A DNA stretch of 64,000 nucleotides from Acidaminococcaceae bacterium (GCA_017405945.1 JAFQZL010000029.1:1-64000); one strand, 5' to 3'; shown: positions 1 through 9,336, counted from the first letter of the stretch. Notes: generated by a model from the sequence alone, not told the origin. Made by a program: numbers and translations.

Positions 1-60
1 ATCCTCGCGACCCGTTTACGGGGAGCAAGTAATCTCGTGCATGGCTGGCAGGCCAATTAA
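1..60 (+). CDS. Possible 3' end of a gene entering from the left
   Basis: The first 60 bases read as an open frame from base 1 to a TAA at 58-60, giving a 19-residue tail that ends in HGWQAN. A second frame, from base 3, stops at 32, so the correct frame cannot be decided here. The hairpin at 114-132 would be a suitable terminator for a plus-strand gene ending here. The protein is not recognisable from so short a tail. The stretch 61-187 holds short palindromes (64-75 and 91-101) but no gene I can support. Confidence 0.25.
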   Translation: MLATRLRGASNLVHGWQAN

Positions 61-113
61 TTATGCACTTGTGCATTGCCGGTAGCATTAGGGCTATGCC
101 CGAAAAGGAAAAA

Positions 114-140
114 CCACCGGCTATGCCGGTGGATATTTAT
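114..140. terminator. Bidirectional hairpin terminator
   Basis: Arms CCACCGGC (114-121) and GCCGGTGG (125-132) pair perfectly around a 3-nt loop. On the minus strand the stem is followed by TTTTTCC, which fits termination of the LuxR-type gene ending at 188. On the plus strand an AT-rich tail follows, so it may also end a gene coming from the left. Confidence 0.75.
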
Positions 141-187
141 TTGTGAGCCATATTACTGTTATCCGGATATTTAATAAGGCATCGTTA

Positions 188-859
188 TCAGAAATTATTT
201 TCCTGTACATCGAAGTAAGCGCACAGACGGGAGCGGTTTTTTACATTGTATCTGTGATACAGTTTGGCCAGAGCCTTTTTTATGGTTATTTCCGCCAGAC
301 CGAAAGCGGCGGCAATGTCTCTTATCTGCATTCCGCTGCGCAGCATCTGCACAAGTTTTTTCTCACGTTCAGTCAGACCGTCGTACAGATGCGTGTTTCG
401 GCGTGTCCGGTTAGCCTGCTGGATTGCCAGCATTTCCTCCGGAGAAACTCTGTCGCTGGCAACAGAAGTGTGTACATGCACCAGTTCCCATTCGCCCGGT
501 TTTGCGTCTTTGACGCGGCGGAACAGGAAAGTTTCATGCCTGCATTCCGAATGGGGTTTTGCTCCCGTGGTTTCCATAGTCATGTCAACGATTGCTTCAC
601 ATAGCCAGTGATGCCATCCAATGCGCTTGGCCAGATATTTTTCCTGTGTTATGGTATAGGGAAAAAAATTTCTGTATGCCTTGTTGAGGAAAAATTCAAC
701 TTTTTTCTTTCCTTCTGCCTGCATGTATTTTCCGGAACCCAGGTAATAAATATCCGGGGACAGCAGGGAAAAAACATAATCCAGACGGTTTTCAACAAAA
801 ACCGTATGCATGATTTTACGGGATAGGATTTTAATTTGGTTTTCTGCGGTACTTCTCAT
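188..859 (-). CDS. LuxR-family helix-turn-helix transcriptional regulator with a SnoaL/NTF2-like N-terminal domain
   Basis: The last ~60 residues form a LuxR/GerE-type DNA-binding domain (GLTEREKKLVQML, then IRDIAAAFGLAEITIKKAL, then YHRYNVKNR). The first ~130 residues resemble a SnoaL/NTF2-like alpha+beta domain rather than a response-regulator receiver, because I see no Asp/Lys receiver signature. It may therefore sense a small molecule directly; the ligand is unknown. I chose the ATG at 859 (223 residues) because GAGGGGC lies about 8 nt upstream. The frame stays open to 961, but the extra 34 residues are hydrophobic and have no ribosome binding site. It is divergent from guaA with a ~200-nt AT-rich gap, and the hairpin at 114-132 probably terminates it. 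Targets cannot be inferred. Confidence 0.8.
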   Translation of the reverse strand: MRSTAENQIKILSRKIMHTVFVENRLDYVFSLLSPDIYYLGSGKYMQAEGKKKVEFFLNKAYRNFFPYTITQEKYLAKRIGWHHWLCEAIVDMTMETTGAKPHSECRHETFLFRRVKDAKPGEWELVHVHTSVASDRVSPEEMLAIQQANRTRRNTHLYDGLTEREKKLVQMLRSGMQIRDIAAAFGLAEITIKKALAKLYHRYNVKNRSRLCAYFDVQENNF

Positions 860-1060
860 TATAGCCAGCCCCTCAATAATAAAAATAATTCCCAAGAAAC
901 TCAAGAAACAATTAATATACTCTAGTATAATAATTTTATCGGATGTTGTTCGGAAAGTCAAATCCGTTTGGAAAATTTTTTGTAAAATCGACTAACATAT
1001 GATATATTTTTTATGTTGATTTGTTTTGTATTGTTTTGAATGGAGGGAGGCAAGCTTAGT

Positions 1061-2602
1061 ATGAAAGAAAATCATGAACTGGTAATAGTTATCGACTTCG
1101 GCGCCCAATACGCCCAGCTGATTGCCCGGCGTGTGCGGGAATGCTGTGTATACTGTGAGATTGTTCCCTACAATTGCCCGCTGGAAAAGATTAAAGAAAT
1201 GCATCCGGCGGCCATTATTCTGTCCGGGGGCCCGGCCAGCGTATACGTGGAGAATGCTCCTAAAGCGGACGAAGGTATTTTTGAACTGGGTATCCCGGTA
1301 CTGGGCCTTTGTTACGGCCATCAGTTTATGTGCCAGGCACTGGGCGGAAAGGTTTCTTCCGCCAATACCCGGGAGTTTGGGAAGACTGCTATTGAACTGG
1401 ATACCGATGCGCCCTTGTTCCGTAATCTGATAGATCAGAATATCTGCTGGATGAGCCACAATGATTTTGTGTCGGAACCCCCGGCAGGCTTTGAAGTGCT
1501 GGCGGTTACCAGTGACTGTCCGGCGGCCGCGGTGGGTAATCCGGAGAAAAAGTTCTACGGGGTGCAGTTCCATCCGGAAGTGGAGCACACGCCCTTCGGT
1601 AAAAAGATGATCAGTAATTTTTTGTTTGAAATCTGCGGCCTTAAAGGCGACTGGTCCATGAAATCTTTTGTGGAGCGCAAAGTAGCGGAAATCAGGGCAA
1701 AGGTGGGAGACAAAAAAGTGCTTTGCGCCCTCAGCGGCGGCGTGGATTCCTCGGTGGCCGCAGTCATGGTACACAAAGCCATCGGCAAACAGCTCACCTG
1801 CATCTTTGTGGACCATGGTCTCCTGCGCAAGGACGAAGGGGACCAGGTAGAAAAGGTATTCAAAGATACTTTTGATATGAATTTCATCCGGATAAACGCG
1901 GCGGAACGTTTTTTAGGCAAGCTGAAAGGCATCACCGAACCGGAGCAGAAACGAAAAATCATCGGAGCCGAGTTTATTCACGTGTTTGATGAGGAATCAC
2001 AAAAGCTGGGGAAGGTTGACTTCCTGGTACAGGGGACCATTTATCCGGATGTGGTGGAAAGCGGCGGCACCGGCACCAGCGCTACCATCAAGAGTCATCA
2101 CAATGTGGGCGGTCTGCCGGAAGATATGGATCTGCAGCTGATTGAACCTCTGCGCGAATTATTTAAGGATGAAGTAAGAGCCGTAGGAACCGAGCTTGGC
2201 ATCCCTGAAGCCCTGGTATGGCGGCAGCCCTTCCCGGGACCGGGGCTTGCCATCCGTGTATTGGGCGAGGTGACGGAAGAAAAACTGAAAATTACCAGAG
2301 AGGCGGACGCTATTTTCCGGGAAGAGATTGCCAATGCCAGGCTGGACCGCACCATCTGGCAGTATTTTGCCTGCCTTCCCAACATTCACAGCGTGGGAGT
2401 CATGGGGGACGGCCGTACATACAGTTATACGGTGGCGCTGCGTGCAGTGCTGTCTACCGACGGCATGACCAGTGACTGGGCCCACATTCCCTACAGCGTG
2501 CTGGATACAATCTCAAGGCGCATCGTCAACGAAGTGGACGGCGTCAACCGCATCGTGTACGATATCACCAGCAAGCCCCCGGCAACTATAGAGTGGGAAT
2601 AA
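1061..2602 (+). CDS. guaA: GMP synthase (glutamine-hydrolysing)
   Basis: This enzyme converts XMP to GMP using ATP and glutamine. The N-terminal class I amidotransferase domain (about 1-195) has the nucleophile motif GLCYGHQ and the partner [11 protein letters not shown]. The ATP-pyrophosphatase domain follows with the PP-loop [10 protein letters not shown], then the dimerisation domain ending in [11 protein letters not shown], the conserved GuaA C-terminus. At 513 residues it has the normal family length. The ATG at 1061 is preferred because GGAGGGAGG (1042-1050) is well spaced from it; an in-frame ATG at 1040 overlaps that ribosome binding site. It stands apart from the purine cluster at 38-44 kb, as an independent unit. 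I see no guanine riboswitch upstream. Confidence 0.97.
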   Translation: MKENHELVIVIDFGAQYAQLIARRVRECCVYCEIVPYNCPLEKIKEMHPAAIILSGGPASVYVENAPKADEGIFELGIPVLGLCYGHQFMCQALGGKVSSANTREFGKTAIELDTDAPLFRNLIDQNICWMSHNDFVSEPPAGFEVLAVTSDCPAAAVGNPEKKFYGVQFHPEVEHTPFGKKMISNFLFEICGLKGDWSMKSFVERKVAEIRAKVGDKKVLCALSGGVDSSVAAVMVHKAIGKQLTCIFVDHGLLRKDEGDQVEKVFKDTFDMNFIRINAAERFLGKLKGITEPEQKRKIIGAEFIHVFDEESQKLGKVDFLVQGTIYPDVVESGGTGTSATIKSHHNVGGLPEDMDLQLIEPLRELFKDEVRAVGTELGIPEALVWRQPFPGPGLAIRVLGEVTEEKLKITREADAIFREEIANARLDRTIWQYFACLPNIHSVGVMGDGRTYSYTVALRAVLSTDGMTSDWAHIPYSVLDTISRRIVNEVDGVNRIVYDITSKPPATIEWE

Positions 2603-2630
2603 GAACAGTGGGAATAATAACAGGATTGAA

Positions 2631-2705
2631 CGGCAATTATTTCATTGAAGTCATGCATAGAATCTGAATAATAATCGACAGGCTTATTGCCGAATCGTTT
2701 TTGAT
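2631..2705 (+). terminator. Possible terminator after guaA
   Basis: CGGCAAT (2631-2637) pairs with ATTGCCG (2686-2692), with GATT/AATC extending the stem, and a T5 run follows. The ~48-nt loop is large, so this is a weak call. Confidence 0.4.
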
Positions 2706-2722
2706 GTGTTACCATTTTATTG

Positions 2723-2747
2723 ATTTATTAATAGTTCATTAATAAAT
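2723..2747. promoter_or_regulatory. Perfect palindrome upstream of glyA, possible operator
   Basis: ATTTATTAAT (2723-2732) and ATTAATAAAT (2738-2747) are perfect 10-bp inverted arms around AGTTC. They lie ~47 nt before the glyA start, inside the AT-rich promoter region. The form suggests a dimeric repressor site, but the binding protein is unknown. Confidence 0.4.
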
Positions 2748-2793
2748 AATGTATTAGTAAGGTTTTACAAAAGAGTTCTGAGGAGGAAATCAA

Positions 2794-4050
2794 ATGCTCA
2801 AGTATACCCGTCAATCTGATCCTGAAATCTATGAATTGGTGGTAGAGGAACTGCATCGCCAGGAAAAGAACATTGAAATGATCGCTTCGGAGAGTACCGT
2901 ACCCCTGGAAGTCATGGAGCTTTCCGGTTCCGTATTTACCAATAAAACACTGGAAGGCCTGCCTGGCAAACGGTTCCAGGCCGGTTCCGAAGTGGCCGAT
3001 AAACTGGAAGAACTCGGCTGGAAGCGGGCCAAAGAGCTGTTCGGGGCAGAACATGTGAATCTGCAGTCTTATTCCGGTTCCACTGCGAACTACAGCGTGT
3101 TCGCGTCCGTTCTGGAACCCGGTGACAAGATCCTGGCCATGCGTCTGGACCAGGGCGGTCACCTGACCCACGGTTCTTCCGCCAACTGGGTGAGCAAGAT
3201 TTACCATCATGATTTTTACGGTGTCAATCCGGAAACGGAACAGATCGATTACGATGCCCTGGAAGCCAAAGCGAAGGAGTTCCGGCCCAAGATGATTATC
3301 GCGGGGGCCAGCGCCTATCCCCGTCTGATTGACTACGAAAGAATGGCGAAAATCGCGGAAGAAGTGGGCGCTTACCTGATGGTGGATATGGCCCACATCG
3401 CCGGTCTCGTAGCTGCAAAACTGATTCCCAGTCCCATTCCCTGGGCGGATTTTGTGACCACTTCCACGACCAAGACGTTCTGCTCCGCCCGGTCCGGCAT
3501 GGTGTTCTGCAAGGCAAAACATGCCAAGACATTAGACAGGGGAACCTTCCCGGGATCACTGGGCTCCATGCATTTCCATACCATGGCGGCCAAGATCTGG
3601 TCCCTGAAGTATGCGGCCAGCCCGGAATTCCGCGCCATTATGCAGCGGGTTCTGGATAACGCGAAGACCCTGGCGAAAGCCCTGAGCGAACGCGGCTTCC
3701 GCATCGTGTCCGGCGGCACTGACAACCATCTGCTGCTGGTGGACCTTCGGTCCAAAAACATTACCGGAAAGACCTTCCAGAATGCATTGGACAGCATCGG
3801 AATCACCGTTAATAAAAACCAGATTCCCAACGATCCGGCGTCTCCTTTCGTAACCAGCGGCGTGCGGATCGGCCTGACCTCCACCGCCCAGAGAGGTCTG
3901 GGAGAAAAAGAGATTATCCAGATTGCCGATATTATGAAAAAAGTGGCGGAAGCTCCGGAAGACGAAGCGGTACTTGCCGCCTGCAGGAAAGAGACTCAGG
4001 AGCTGATTTCCCGCTTCCCGCTGTATCCGGCCGGCGCTTTTGACGACTGA
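2794..4050 (+). CDS. glyA: Serine hydroxymethyltransferase
   Basis: This PLP enzyme interconverts serine and glycine while loading tetrahydrofolate with a one-carbon unit. It supplies glycine and, through folate, the formyl groups used by purN and the AICAR formyltransferase step. The family hallmarks are present: an N-terminal NIEMIASES(T), the substrate-binding LQSYSGSTANY, a DMAHIAGLVAA segment, and the PLP-lysine region VTTSTTKTF. The last differs from the common TTTTHKTL, with Thr where His usually sits. Its 418 residues match the family. The start has a strong GAGGAGG ribosome binding site. It is monocistronic, with a palindrome upstream and a good terminator at 4061-4101. Confidence 0.96.
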   Translation: MLKYTRQSDPEIYELVVEELHRQEKNIEMIASESTVPLEVMELSGSVFTNKTLEGLPGKRFQAGSEVADKLEELGWKRAKELFGAEHVNLQSYSGSTANYSVFASVLEPGDKILAMRLDQGGHLTHGSSANWVSKIYHHDFYGVNPETEQIDYDALEAKAKEFRPKMIIAGASAYPRLIDYERMAKIAEEVGAYLMVDMAHIAGLVAAKLIPSPIPWADFVTTSTTKTFCSARSGMVFCKAKHAKTLDRGTFPGSLGSMHFHTMAAKIWSLKYAASPEFRAIMQRVLDNAKTLAKALSERGFRIVSGGTDNHLLLVDLRSKNITGKTFQNALDSIGITVNKNQIPNDPASPFVTSGVRIGLTSTAQRGLGEKEIIQIADIMKKVAEAPEDEAVLAACRKETQELISRFPLYPAGAFDD

Positions 4051-4060
4051 TGATACGTTG

Positions 4061-4101
4061 ACCTGCTGCTGTTGTTTGCTAAAACAGGCAGCAGGTTTTT
4101 T
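4061..4101 (+). terminator. Terminator after glyA
   Basis: ACCTGCTGC (4061-4069) pairs with GCAGCAGGT (4088-4096), and a T6 run follows. It lies 11 nt after the glyA stop codon. Confidence 0.85.
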
Positions 4102-4142
4102 ATAACTTGATTTGCGTGTGCCGAAGGGAAGGAGGTTATGCT

Positions 4143-5324
4143 ATGAGAGAGCAACAGATTCAAAGCATAAACGAGTATATCGATCTGCATAAAACGGAAA
4201 TGATCCGTCTTCTTGAAGAGTTTGTGGAAATTCCCTCCTGCAGCCGCGAACCGGAAGTCATGCCCGCGGCCACGGCCTGGGTCACCGGGCTGTTGCGCAG
4301 GGAAGGTTTTGCCGTCAGAACTATGGATGTGGGGCACGGCAATGCCCCGGTGGTCATCGCGGACCTTGACGGACAGGCCGGTAAAGCCCCGGTGGTTTTT
4401 TCCGGTCATTACGACACGGCCCTTCCCCGGGCGTTGTCGGCGCAGAATCCCTTCCGTATTGAAGAGGGTAAAATTTACGGTACCGGTACCCTGGATATGA
4501 AAGGCGGCATCGTGATTGCCCTGTATGCGGTCCGGGCAGCCGTGCAGGCCGGATTGGAACGGCCGGTGCGGCTGATCCTTGCCGGTGACGAGGAAATCAA
4601 CCATCTGGGCTCCCGGGCGGCGGAAATAATGGAGGATGCGGCGAAAGGCACCCTGTGTGCTTTCAATATGGAAACGGGTCTTATCTCCAATAAAATCTGC
4701 GTGTTCCGGAAAGGCGGCACCCGCTGCCGCATTACGGTACACGGGGTGGAGGCCCACGCAGGCAACGATTTTACCAAAGGGCGCAGCGCTATCGCGGAAA
4801 TGGCCTACAAGGTTGTGGACATTCATAACCTTACCGATTTAAAAGCGGGAACCACTATGAACATCGGTACCATCAACGGCGGCACGATATTCAACGCGGT
4901 TCCCGCAAAATGCGAAGCAGTAGTGGATATGCGCTTTGAAAAGAACGAAGAACTGGAAAAAGCTAAAAAAAATCTGGAAGCGGTCTGCAAAAAAACATAT
5001 ATTGAAGGCACGGCGACCGAAATGGAATACATTGACGTGATGCATGTCTTTGAAACCACGGAGGGAGGCCTTGCGCTCTGGAATTATCTGCATGATGCGG
5101 CGGCGGAAATGGGCCTTGCGGAAACCGGGCAGAGCCGGCTGGGTGGCAGTTCAGACGCTGCATACATAACTATGGCGGGGGTTCCCTGCCTGTGCTCCTG
5201 CGGGACAATGGGCGAGTGGAACCATACCGTGCGGGAATATATCCTGACGGACTCGCTGTATGAACGGGCGAAACTGTTTGCCGGCGCTCTGCTGAACGCG
5301 GACAATTTCAGGAACGCTGACTAA
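4143..5324 (+). CDS. M20-family metallopeptidase (CPG2/ArgE/DapE-like)
   Basis: This is a 393-residue di-zinc amidohydrolase that removes an acyl or amino-acid group from a small substrate in the cytoplasm. The M20 metal and catalytic motifs are visible in order: SGHYDT (about residue 89), GTGTLDMKGG, the GDEE pair, and a C-terminal WNHTVREY. The dimerisation domain lies between them. The pattern is closest to glutamate carboxypeptidase/ArgE-type members, but the substrate cannot be read from sequence. The ATG at 4143 has AAGGAGGT at ideal spacing. There is no signal peptide. It converges with the QueG-like gene with only 8 nt between the stop codons and no terminator there, so the two transcripts must overlap. 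Confidence 0.88.
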   Translation: MREQQIQSINEYIDLHKTEMIRLLEEFVEIPSCSREPEVMPAATAWVTGLLRREGFAVRTMDVGHGNAPVVIADLDGQAGKAPVVFSGHYDTALPRALSAQNPFRIEEGKIYGTGTLDMKGGIVIALYAVRAAVQAGLERPVRLILAGDEEINHLGSRAAEIMEDAAKGTLCAFNMETGLISNKICVFRKGGTRCRITVHGVEAHAGNDFTKGRSAIAEMAYKVVDIHNLTDLKAGTTMNIGTINGGTIFNAVPAKCEAVVDMRFEKNEELEKAKKNLEAVCKKTYIEGTATEMEYIDVMHVFETTEGGLALWNYLHDAAAEMGLAETGQSRLGGSSDAAYITMAGVPCLCSCGTMGEWNHTVREYILTDSLYERAKLFAGALLNADNFRNAD

Positions 5325-5332
5325 TACTTATC

Positions 5333-6202
5333 TTACGAATCGATTCCTTCGGGAATACGGCTTTCGCAGGGAACACCGGTCTGGCAGAAGCCGCAGCCGT
5401 AGCCGTCAATGTGGAAATGTTCCTTGATAAACGGAATCGTCTTGCCATGGGAATAGGCCTTGCAGTTGCGTTTCAGATGGCCGTTTTCCAGGGTCAGGGC
5501 GTTTTCGCCGGGACAGCGCCTGATACACTGCAGGCAGGTGCCTTTGGCATAGTAGAGGCACCAGTCGAAGCGCCCTTTGTAAGGACGTGTATCCGGTTCT
5601 AGATAACATTTGATGATGATGGAGCCCAGCCGGTGGGCGATGCCCCGGCGGGTGATCAGCGCGTCGCTGAAGCTGAAGGTGCCCAGTCCGGCAGCGTGGG
5701 CTATGTGGCGTTCCGACCATTTGGACGTAAAGGTCTGCACTTCATTTTCCAGCCGGGTCCACTCCGGATGCAGCACCGGTGCCATGACCTCATACCCCAT
5801 GTCAGTCAGGATCCTGATCATATATTTGCGTACTTCGTCATTGATGGGTTCTCCGATTACCCGGGCTCGGGCCCATCGTTCACTGGGCCATTTGTCCTGA
5901 CAGCGCATGGAAGCTTTTGTGGCTTCAGTCTGGGGCAGTACCCAGCTGACAATGGTGAGTTCCTCTGGTCTGGCGTGGCTGTTGGGGAACTGTTTGTTGA
6001 ATATTTCCGCTGGCATCCAGTGGGTGGTACCGCAGCCGTTCCGGGCTTTGTATTCCCGGAAGATAGGGTCCGCCCCGTTGGCAAAACCTACCAGCGGATG
6101 ATCCCACATCTTTTCCTCACCGAAGGCTTCGCCCATACGGTTTACGGGGGAAGTATCGACAAAATCTTCCACCAGTTTTCTGATTTCTTCCTTCGTGATC
6201 AT
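5333..6202 (-). CDS. QueG-like 4Fe-4S protein (epoxyqueuosine reductase family homologue)
   Basis: This 289-residue protein carries paired iron-sulfur motifs near its C-terminus: CLQCIRRCP and, at the very end, CGFCQTGVPC. This is the arrangement of the QueG/ferredoxin-like double-cluster domain. QueG reduces epoxyqueuosine in tRNA wobble modification, but typical QueG is nearer 380 residues with extra C-terminal HEAT-like repeats, which are absent here. The first Cys of a canonical CxxCxxCxxxCP motif also appears displaced. I read it as a QueG-related Fe-S reductase of uncertain substrate. The start has GAGAGGGATT upstream. It is convergent with the M20 peptidase and divergent from nothing close. 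Confidence 0.7.
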   Translation of the reverse strand: MITKEEIRKLVEDFVDTSPVNRMGEAFGEEKMWDHPLVGFANGADPIFREYKARNGCGTTHWMPAEIFNKQFPNSHARPEELTIVSWVLPQTEATKASMRCQDKWPSERWARARVIGEPINDEVRKYMIRILTDMGYEVMAPVLHPEWTRLENEVQTFTSKWSERHIAHAAGLGTFSFSDALITRRGIAHRLGSIIIKCYLEPDTRPYKGRFDWCLYYAKGTCLQCIRRCPGENALTLENGHLKRNCKAYSHGKTIPFIKEHFHIDGYGCGFCQTGVPCESRIPEGIDS

Positions 6203-6392
6203 TACTAATCCCTCTCCTTCGTATACCTGTTCACATACTCATAAACATACTTACCAGCTGACAAAAATGGACCCACAGTGTCTGACTGCGTTTTTGTTGC
6301 CCGTGTCGTTGTCTCCGGTTTAATTATATCATAAAGAAGAATAGGCTGTATGCAGGAAATAAAAGAGAAAGAATTAAAATCTGAAAAAACAA

Positions 6393-6426
6393 AATCCCCG
6401 GATTCAGCAAACTGATTCCGGGGATT
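6393..6426 (-). terminator. Terminator for the UxaA-family gene
   Basis: AATCCCCGGATTCAG (6393-6407) and its complement (6412-6426) form a long stem with one mismatch and a 4-nt loop. On the minus strand it is followed by a TTTTGTTTTTT tail, 31 nt past the stop codon at 6458. Confidence 0.88.
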
Positions 6427-6457
6427 AGCTTATTCAGATGTAACATGAATTAAGATA

Positions 6458-7969
6458 TCACACGAACCGGCACACATGGTCTACGGCGATATCGGAGAAA
6501 CCGAACGCTTCCGCTTTTGTCATTTTGCCGTTGCAGATATCACGGATGGCATCCACCATCTCCCGCCCCATTTCCTGATAGGTCTTTTCACCCCGGACGA
6601 TGGCGCTCAGGTCGATGTCCATGTTGTCCTCCATCTTCTGGTAGGTGCGCCCGTTGGCCGTAACTTTTAACACCGGTACGATGGCATTGCCAGTGGGGGT
6701 GCCGCGGCCTGTGGTGAAGATGATAGCCTGGCAGCCGGCAGCAGCCATACTTGTCACCGAAGAAATATCGTAGCCTGCAGTGTCCATGACGACAGCACCG
6801 CGTTTGGTCGGAGGTACTCCCTGCTCCAGTACTTCCACGACAGGACGGGTGCCGCCCTTGCGGATGCAGCCCAGGCTCTTTTCGTCCAGTGTGGACAGGC
6901 CGCCTGCCTTGTTGCCCGGTGTGGGCTGGCCCGCGCGGCAGTCCTGGCCCGCTGCGGTCAGGTGCTCTTCGTAAGCCCGGCAGACTTCAATAATCTGGTC
7001 GTGGATTTCTTTGTTGGCGCCGCGTTTGGCCAGTACGTGCTCGCCGCCGATCCATTCAATGGACTCGCTCATCATGGTGGTGGCGCCCATATCAACCAGA
7101 ATGTCACTGAGTTCCCCGACGGCCGGGTTGCTGGCGATGCCGGAGGTGGCATCGGAGCCACCGCATTCGATGCCCATCAGGAATTCCGAAATGTCAAACA
7201 GTTCTTTCTGCTGCATGGCGGCCTCGGCAGCCATATCCCGGGCAGCCCGGACCGCTTTCTCAATCGTCTTCAGGGTGCCGCCTTCGTCCTGGATGCCGAA
7301 GGAGACAACCGGTTTGGAAGTCATAGCCTGGATTTTTTCGCGGAGCTTGTAGTGGGGGACTGTTTCGCAGCCCAGACCGATAATGACCACGCCGTACACA
7401 TTGGGATTGCAGGCGAAGCCGGTTAACACTTTCTGGCTCATCTCGGTGTTGGCGGTCACATCAGAACAGCCTGTGTTGAATACAATATTAACCGCTCCCC
7501 GTACCTGGGATGCCACAATGCGGGAACTTTCGCTGCCGCAGGCACAGCCCGGAAGGATCAGCACATGGTTGCGGATGCCGGGACGCCCTTCCGCCCGGCG
7601 GTAACCCCAGAACTTAAATGCTTTCAGGTCCGGTGCGCCGTCGGATTGTCTGGCGCACATCTGGAAATCTGCAGGCGCCAGCTCGCTGTCGTAATCCCGG
7701 GGCGCGCTGAACAGATTGTGGTCCGCTACCCAGCCGCCTGCGGGAATATCTTCCGATACCGTGCCCAGGCTTTCACCGTATTTAATGACGTGACCGCCTT
7801 TGGGAATATCTGTCAGCGCAATTTTGTGGCAATAGGGAATATTCTCTTTCGCTACAATTGAGCAGATTTCATCCCCCTTCCGGTAAACGGCCGGATTGCC
7901 TGCCGGAACTTCGGTCACGCAGGTGACTACGTTGTCGGTGGTGTCCATCATGAGGGCATTGATTTCCAT
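6458..7969 (-). CDS. UxaA-family altronate/galactarate-type dehydratase
   Basis: This 503-residue protein has the full UxaA architecture. An N-terminal SAF domain (about 1-100, with KGGHVIKYGESLG) is followed by the large dehydratase domain beginning at GYRRAEGRPGIRN. That domain includes GLGCET, a FGIQDEGG segment and an IECGGSDATSG metal/substrate region. Family members dehydrate altronate, galactarate or related sugar acids with an iron centre, or cleave sulfolactate. No uronate or sugar-acid genes are nearby, so the substrate stays open. The start has GAGGAGG 8 nt upstream, and a strong terminator follows. It appears to be a single-gene unit. Confidence 0.87.
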   Translation of the reverse strand: MEINALMMDTTDNVVTCVTEVPAGNPAVYRKGDEICSIVAKENIPYCHKIALTDIPKGGHVIKYGESLGTVSEDIPAGGWVADHNLFSAPRDYDSELAPADFQMCARQSDGAPDLKAFKFWGYRRAEGRPGIRNHVLILPGCACGSESSRIVASQVRGAVNIVFNTGCSDVTANTEMSQKVLTGFACNPNVYGVVIIGLGCETVPHYKLREKIQAMTSKPVVSFGIQDEGGTLKTIEKAVRAARDMAAEAAMQQKELFDISEFLMGIECGGSDATSGIASNPAVGELSDILVDMGATTMMSESIEWIGGEHVLAKRGANKEIHDQIIEVCRAYEEHLTAAGQDCRAGQPTPGNKAGGLSTLDEKSLGCIRKGGTRPVVEVLEQGVPPTKRGAVVMDTAGYDISSVTSMAAAGCQAIIFTTGRGTPTGNAIVPVLKVTANGRTYQKMEDNMDIDLSAIVRGEKTYQEMGREMVDAIRDICNGKMTKAEAFGFSDIAVDHVCRFV

Positions 7970-8121
7970 GGTGTGTTCCTCCTCGCCTGAAATTTTATCC
8001 GTATCCTATACAGTATCTGTTACAAAAACAATATCATAGTTTTGTTGTGAAATCAAATTTGAGATGCTATAATTTATCTATATTACTGGTGCTCATGATC
8101 ACTGTTTTTTTGGAGGTTTGC

Positions 8122-8916
8122 ATGGAAACGCTGAAAAGCATCGTACTTATGATTGATGCGGACAATACACAGCTGTCAAAAATAGAAAATGTCATCCAGG
8201 AAGTGTCCACGTACGGGCGCATTGTGGTGAAACGGGCCTATGGCAACTGGAAGAAAGAGGCTCTGAAAAACTGGGAGAACGAGCTGAAACGTCTCGCTAT
8301 CAAAGCAGAGCAGCAGTTTGATTATGTGTCCGGCAAGAACGCTACGGACATTGCCCTGGTCATCGACGCCATCAACCTGCTCCACAAAGGAATCTATGAC
8401 GCCTTTGTGATCGTGGCCAGCGACAGCGACTATACCCCGCTGGCCATCAGCCTCCACGAATCCGGCGTGTATGTTATCGGCATCGGCGAAAATAAAACCC
8501 CCAAGTCTTTCCGCAACAGCTGTGACGAATTTATTTTCCTGGAAAATATCGGAGTGGAGAAGGAAACTGCTGTGGCGGAAGAACCTTCTGCTTCCGAAAG
8601 CGTAACCGAAAACAGCAAAACGAAAGTGAAAAAGCATGAGAATATAAACGAAATTCACAACCTGCTCCGCATCGCCTTTGATAAATTCCAGATCAATGAC
8701 GACGATACGGATAACTATGTGAACATCGCTTCAGCCGGACAGTTTATCCGGCGGGCGAAACCGGACTTTGACGTGCGTAACTTTGGCTTTGAAAAATTAT
8801 CCAAACTGATAGAAGCGTTCCCCGAAAAATACGAATTGAAGAATTACGAATTCAACGGCAAGAAACAAATTGGTTACAAATGTAAAAAAGGAAAGAGCAG
8901 AGGGAAGAAGAAGTAA
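8122..8916 (+). CDS. NYN domain / LOTUS (OST-HTH) protein, predicted RNase
   Basis: The first ~150 residues form an NYN (PIN-like) nuclease domain: the acidic starts LMIDADN, NATDIALVIDAINLL and IVASDSDYTPLA give the set of Asp residues expected to bind metal. After an acidic/serine linker with KTKVKKHEN, the C-terminal part (about 175-255) matches the OST-HTH/LOTUS RNA-binding fold (GQFIRRAKPDFDVRNFGFEKLSKLI). The protein probably cuts or processes structured RNA. The ATG at 8122 is selected because TTGGAGG precedes it; the frame upstream is hydrophobic and lacks a ribosome binding site. A 13-bp direct repeat lies just after the stop (8921-8933 and 8940-8952). Confidence 0.85.
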   Translation: METLKSIVLMIDADNTQLSKIENVIQEVSTYGRIVVKRAYGNWKKEALKNWENELKRLAIKAEQQFDYVSGKNATDIALVIDAINLLHKGIYDAFVIVASDSDYTPLAISLHESGVYVIGIGENKTPKSFRNSCDEFIFLENIGVEKETAVAEEPSASESVTENSKTKVKKHENINEIHNLLRIAFDKFQINDDDTDNYVNIASAGQFIRRAKPDFDVRNFGFEKLSKLIEAFPEKYELKNYEFNGKKQIGYKCKKGKSRGKKK

Positions 8917-9018
8917 GAGCGTAAAAGATTCTTAAGAAAGTAAAAGATTCTTTAGAAAAGCGGATGAATCTCTTGCATTTCATAAACTTCTTGCTTTTGG
9001 ATAATCAGGTTAAACAAA

Positions 9019-9336
9019 ATGAAAAGAATTAAGATTACGGTAATCCGTAAAATCTGCCACAAAGACTTAATGGAAAAATATGAGAACCCGATGGAACACG
9101 CCTGCGATATGGAAGAAGGGCAGGTGTTCATCGCCAACGGCTGGGAAAAACCGGAGGGCTTGTGTGAAAGCGCCTGGGATACCATGTCTCCTTTTGTGAT
9201 GGCGCTGGCCCACGGGGCAGAGAATTTTTATGACGGCTGGATGAAGAATCCGAAATCGGCTATGATTTCCTGCAACGACGGCTTCCGCCCGGTAAGTTTT
9301 CTGATAGAAGTATTAGAAGAAGAAGCGCACATATAA
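9019..9336 (+). CDS. TIGR04076 family protein
   Basis: This small cytoplasmic protein of 105 residues matches the TIGR04076 pattern as I know it: an RIKITVIRKICHKDL start, a HACDMEEGQVF segment, CESAWDTM and a C-terminal CNDGFRPVSF. The family has no established function; the scattered conserved Cys residues suggest metal or redox chemistry, which is only inference. The ribosome binding site is weak (AGGT). It is transcribed in the same direction as the NYN and zinc-ribbon genes but the gaps of ~100 nt do not require a shared operon. Confidence 0.75.
   Translation: MKRIKITVIRKICHKDLMEKYENPMEHACDMEEGQVFIANGWEKPEGLCESAWDTMSPFVMALAHGAENFYDGWMKNPKSAMISCNDGFRPVSFLIEVLEEEAHI

Noticed and set aside
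1..113. Possible riboswitch or ncRNA tail at the left edge
   Set aside because: Several small palindromes are present but none fits a known riboswitch core that I could recall, and coding is equally plausible.
992..1816. Long antisense frames within guaA and other conserved genes
   Set aside because: They lie wholly opposite clearly conserved genes with no ribosome binding sites or recognisable domains; their lengths reflect codon bias.
8921..8952. Short direct repeat after the NYN gene as a CRISPR or att site
   Set aside because: There are only two 13-bp copies with a 6-nt gap and no further units or integrase nearby.
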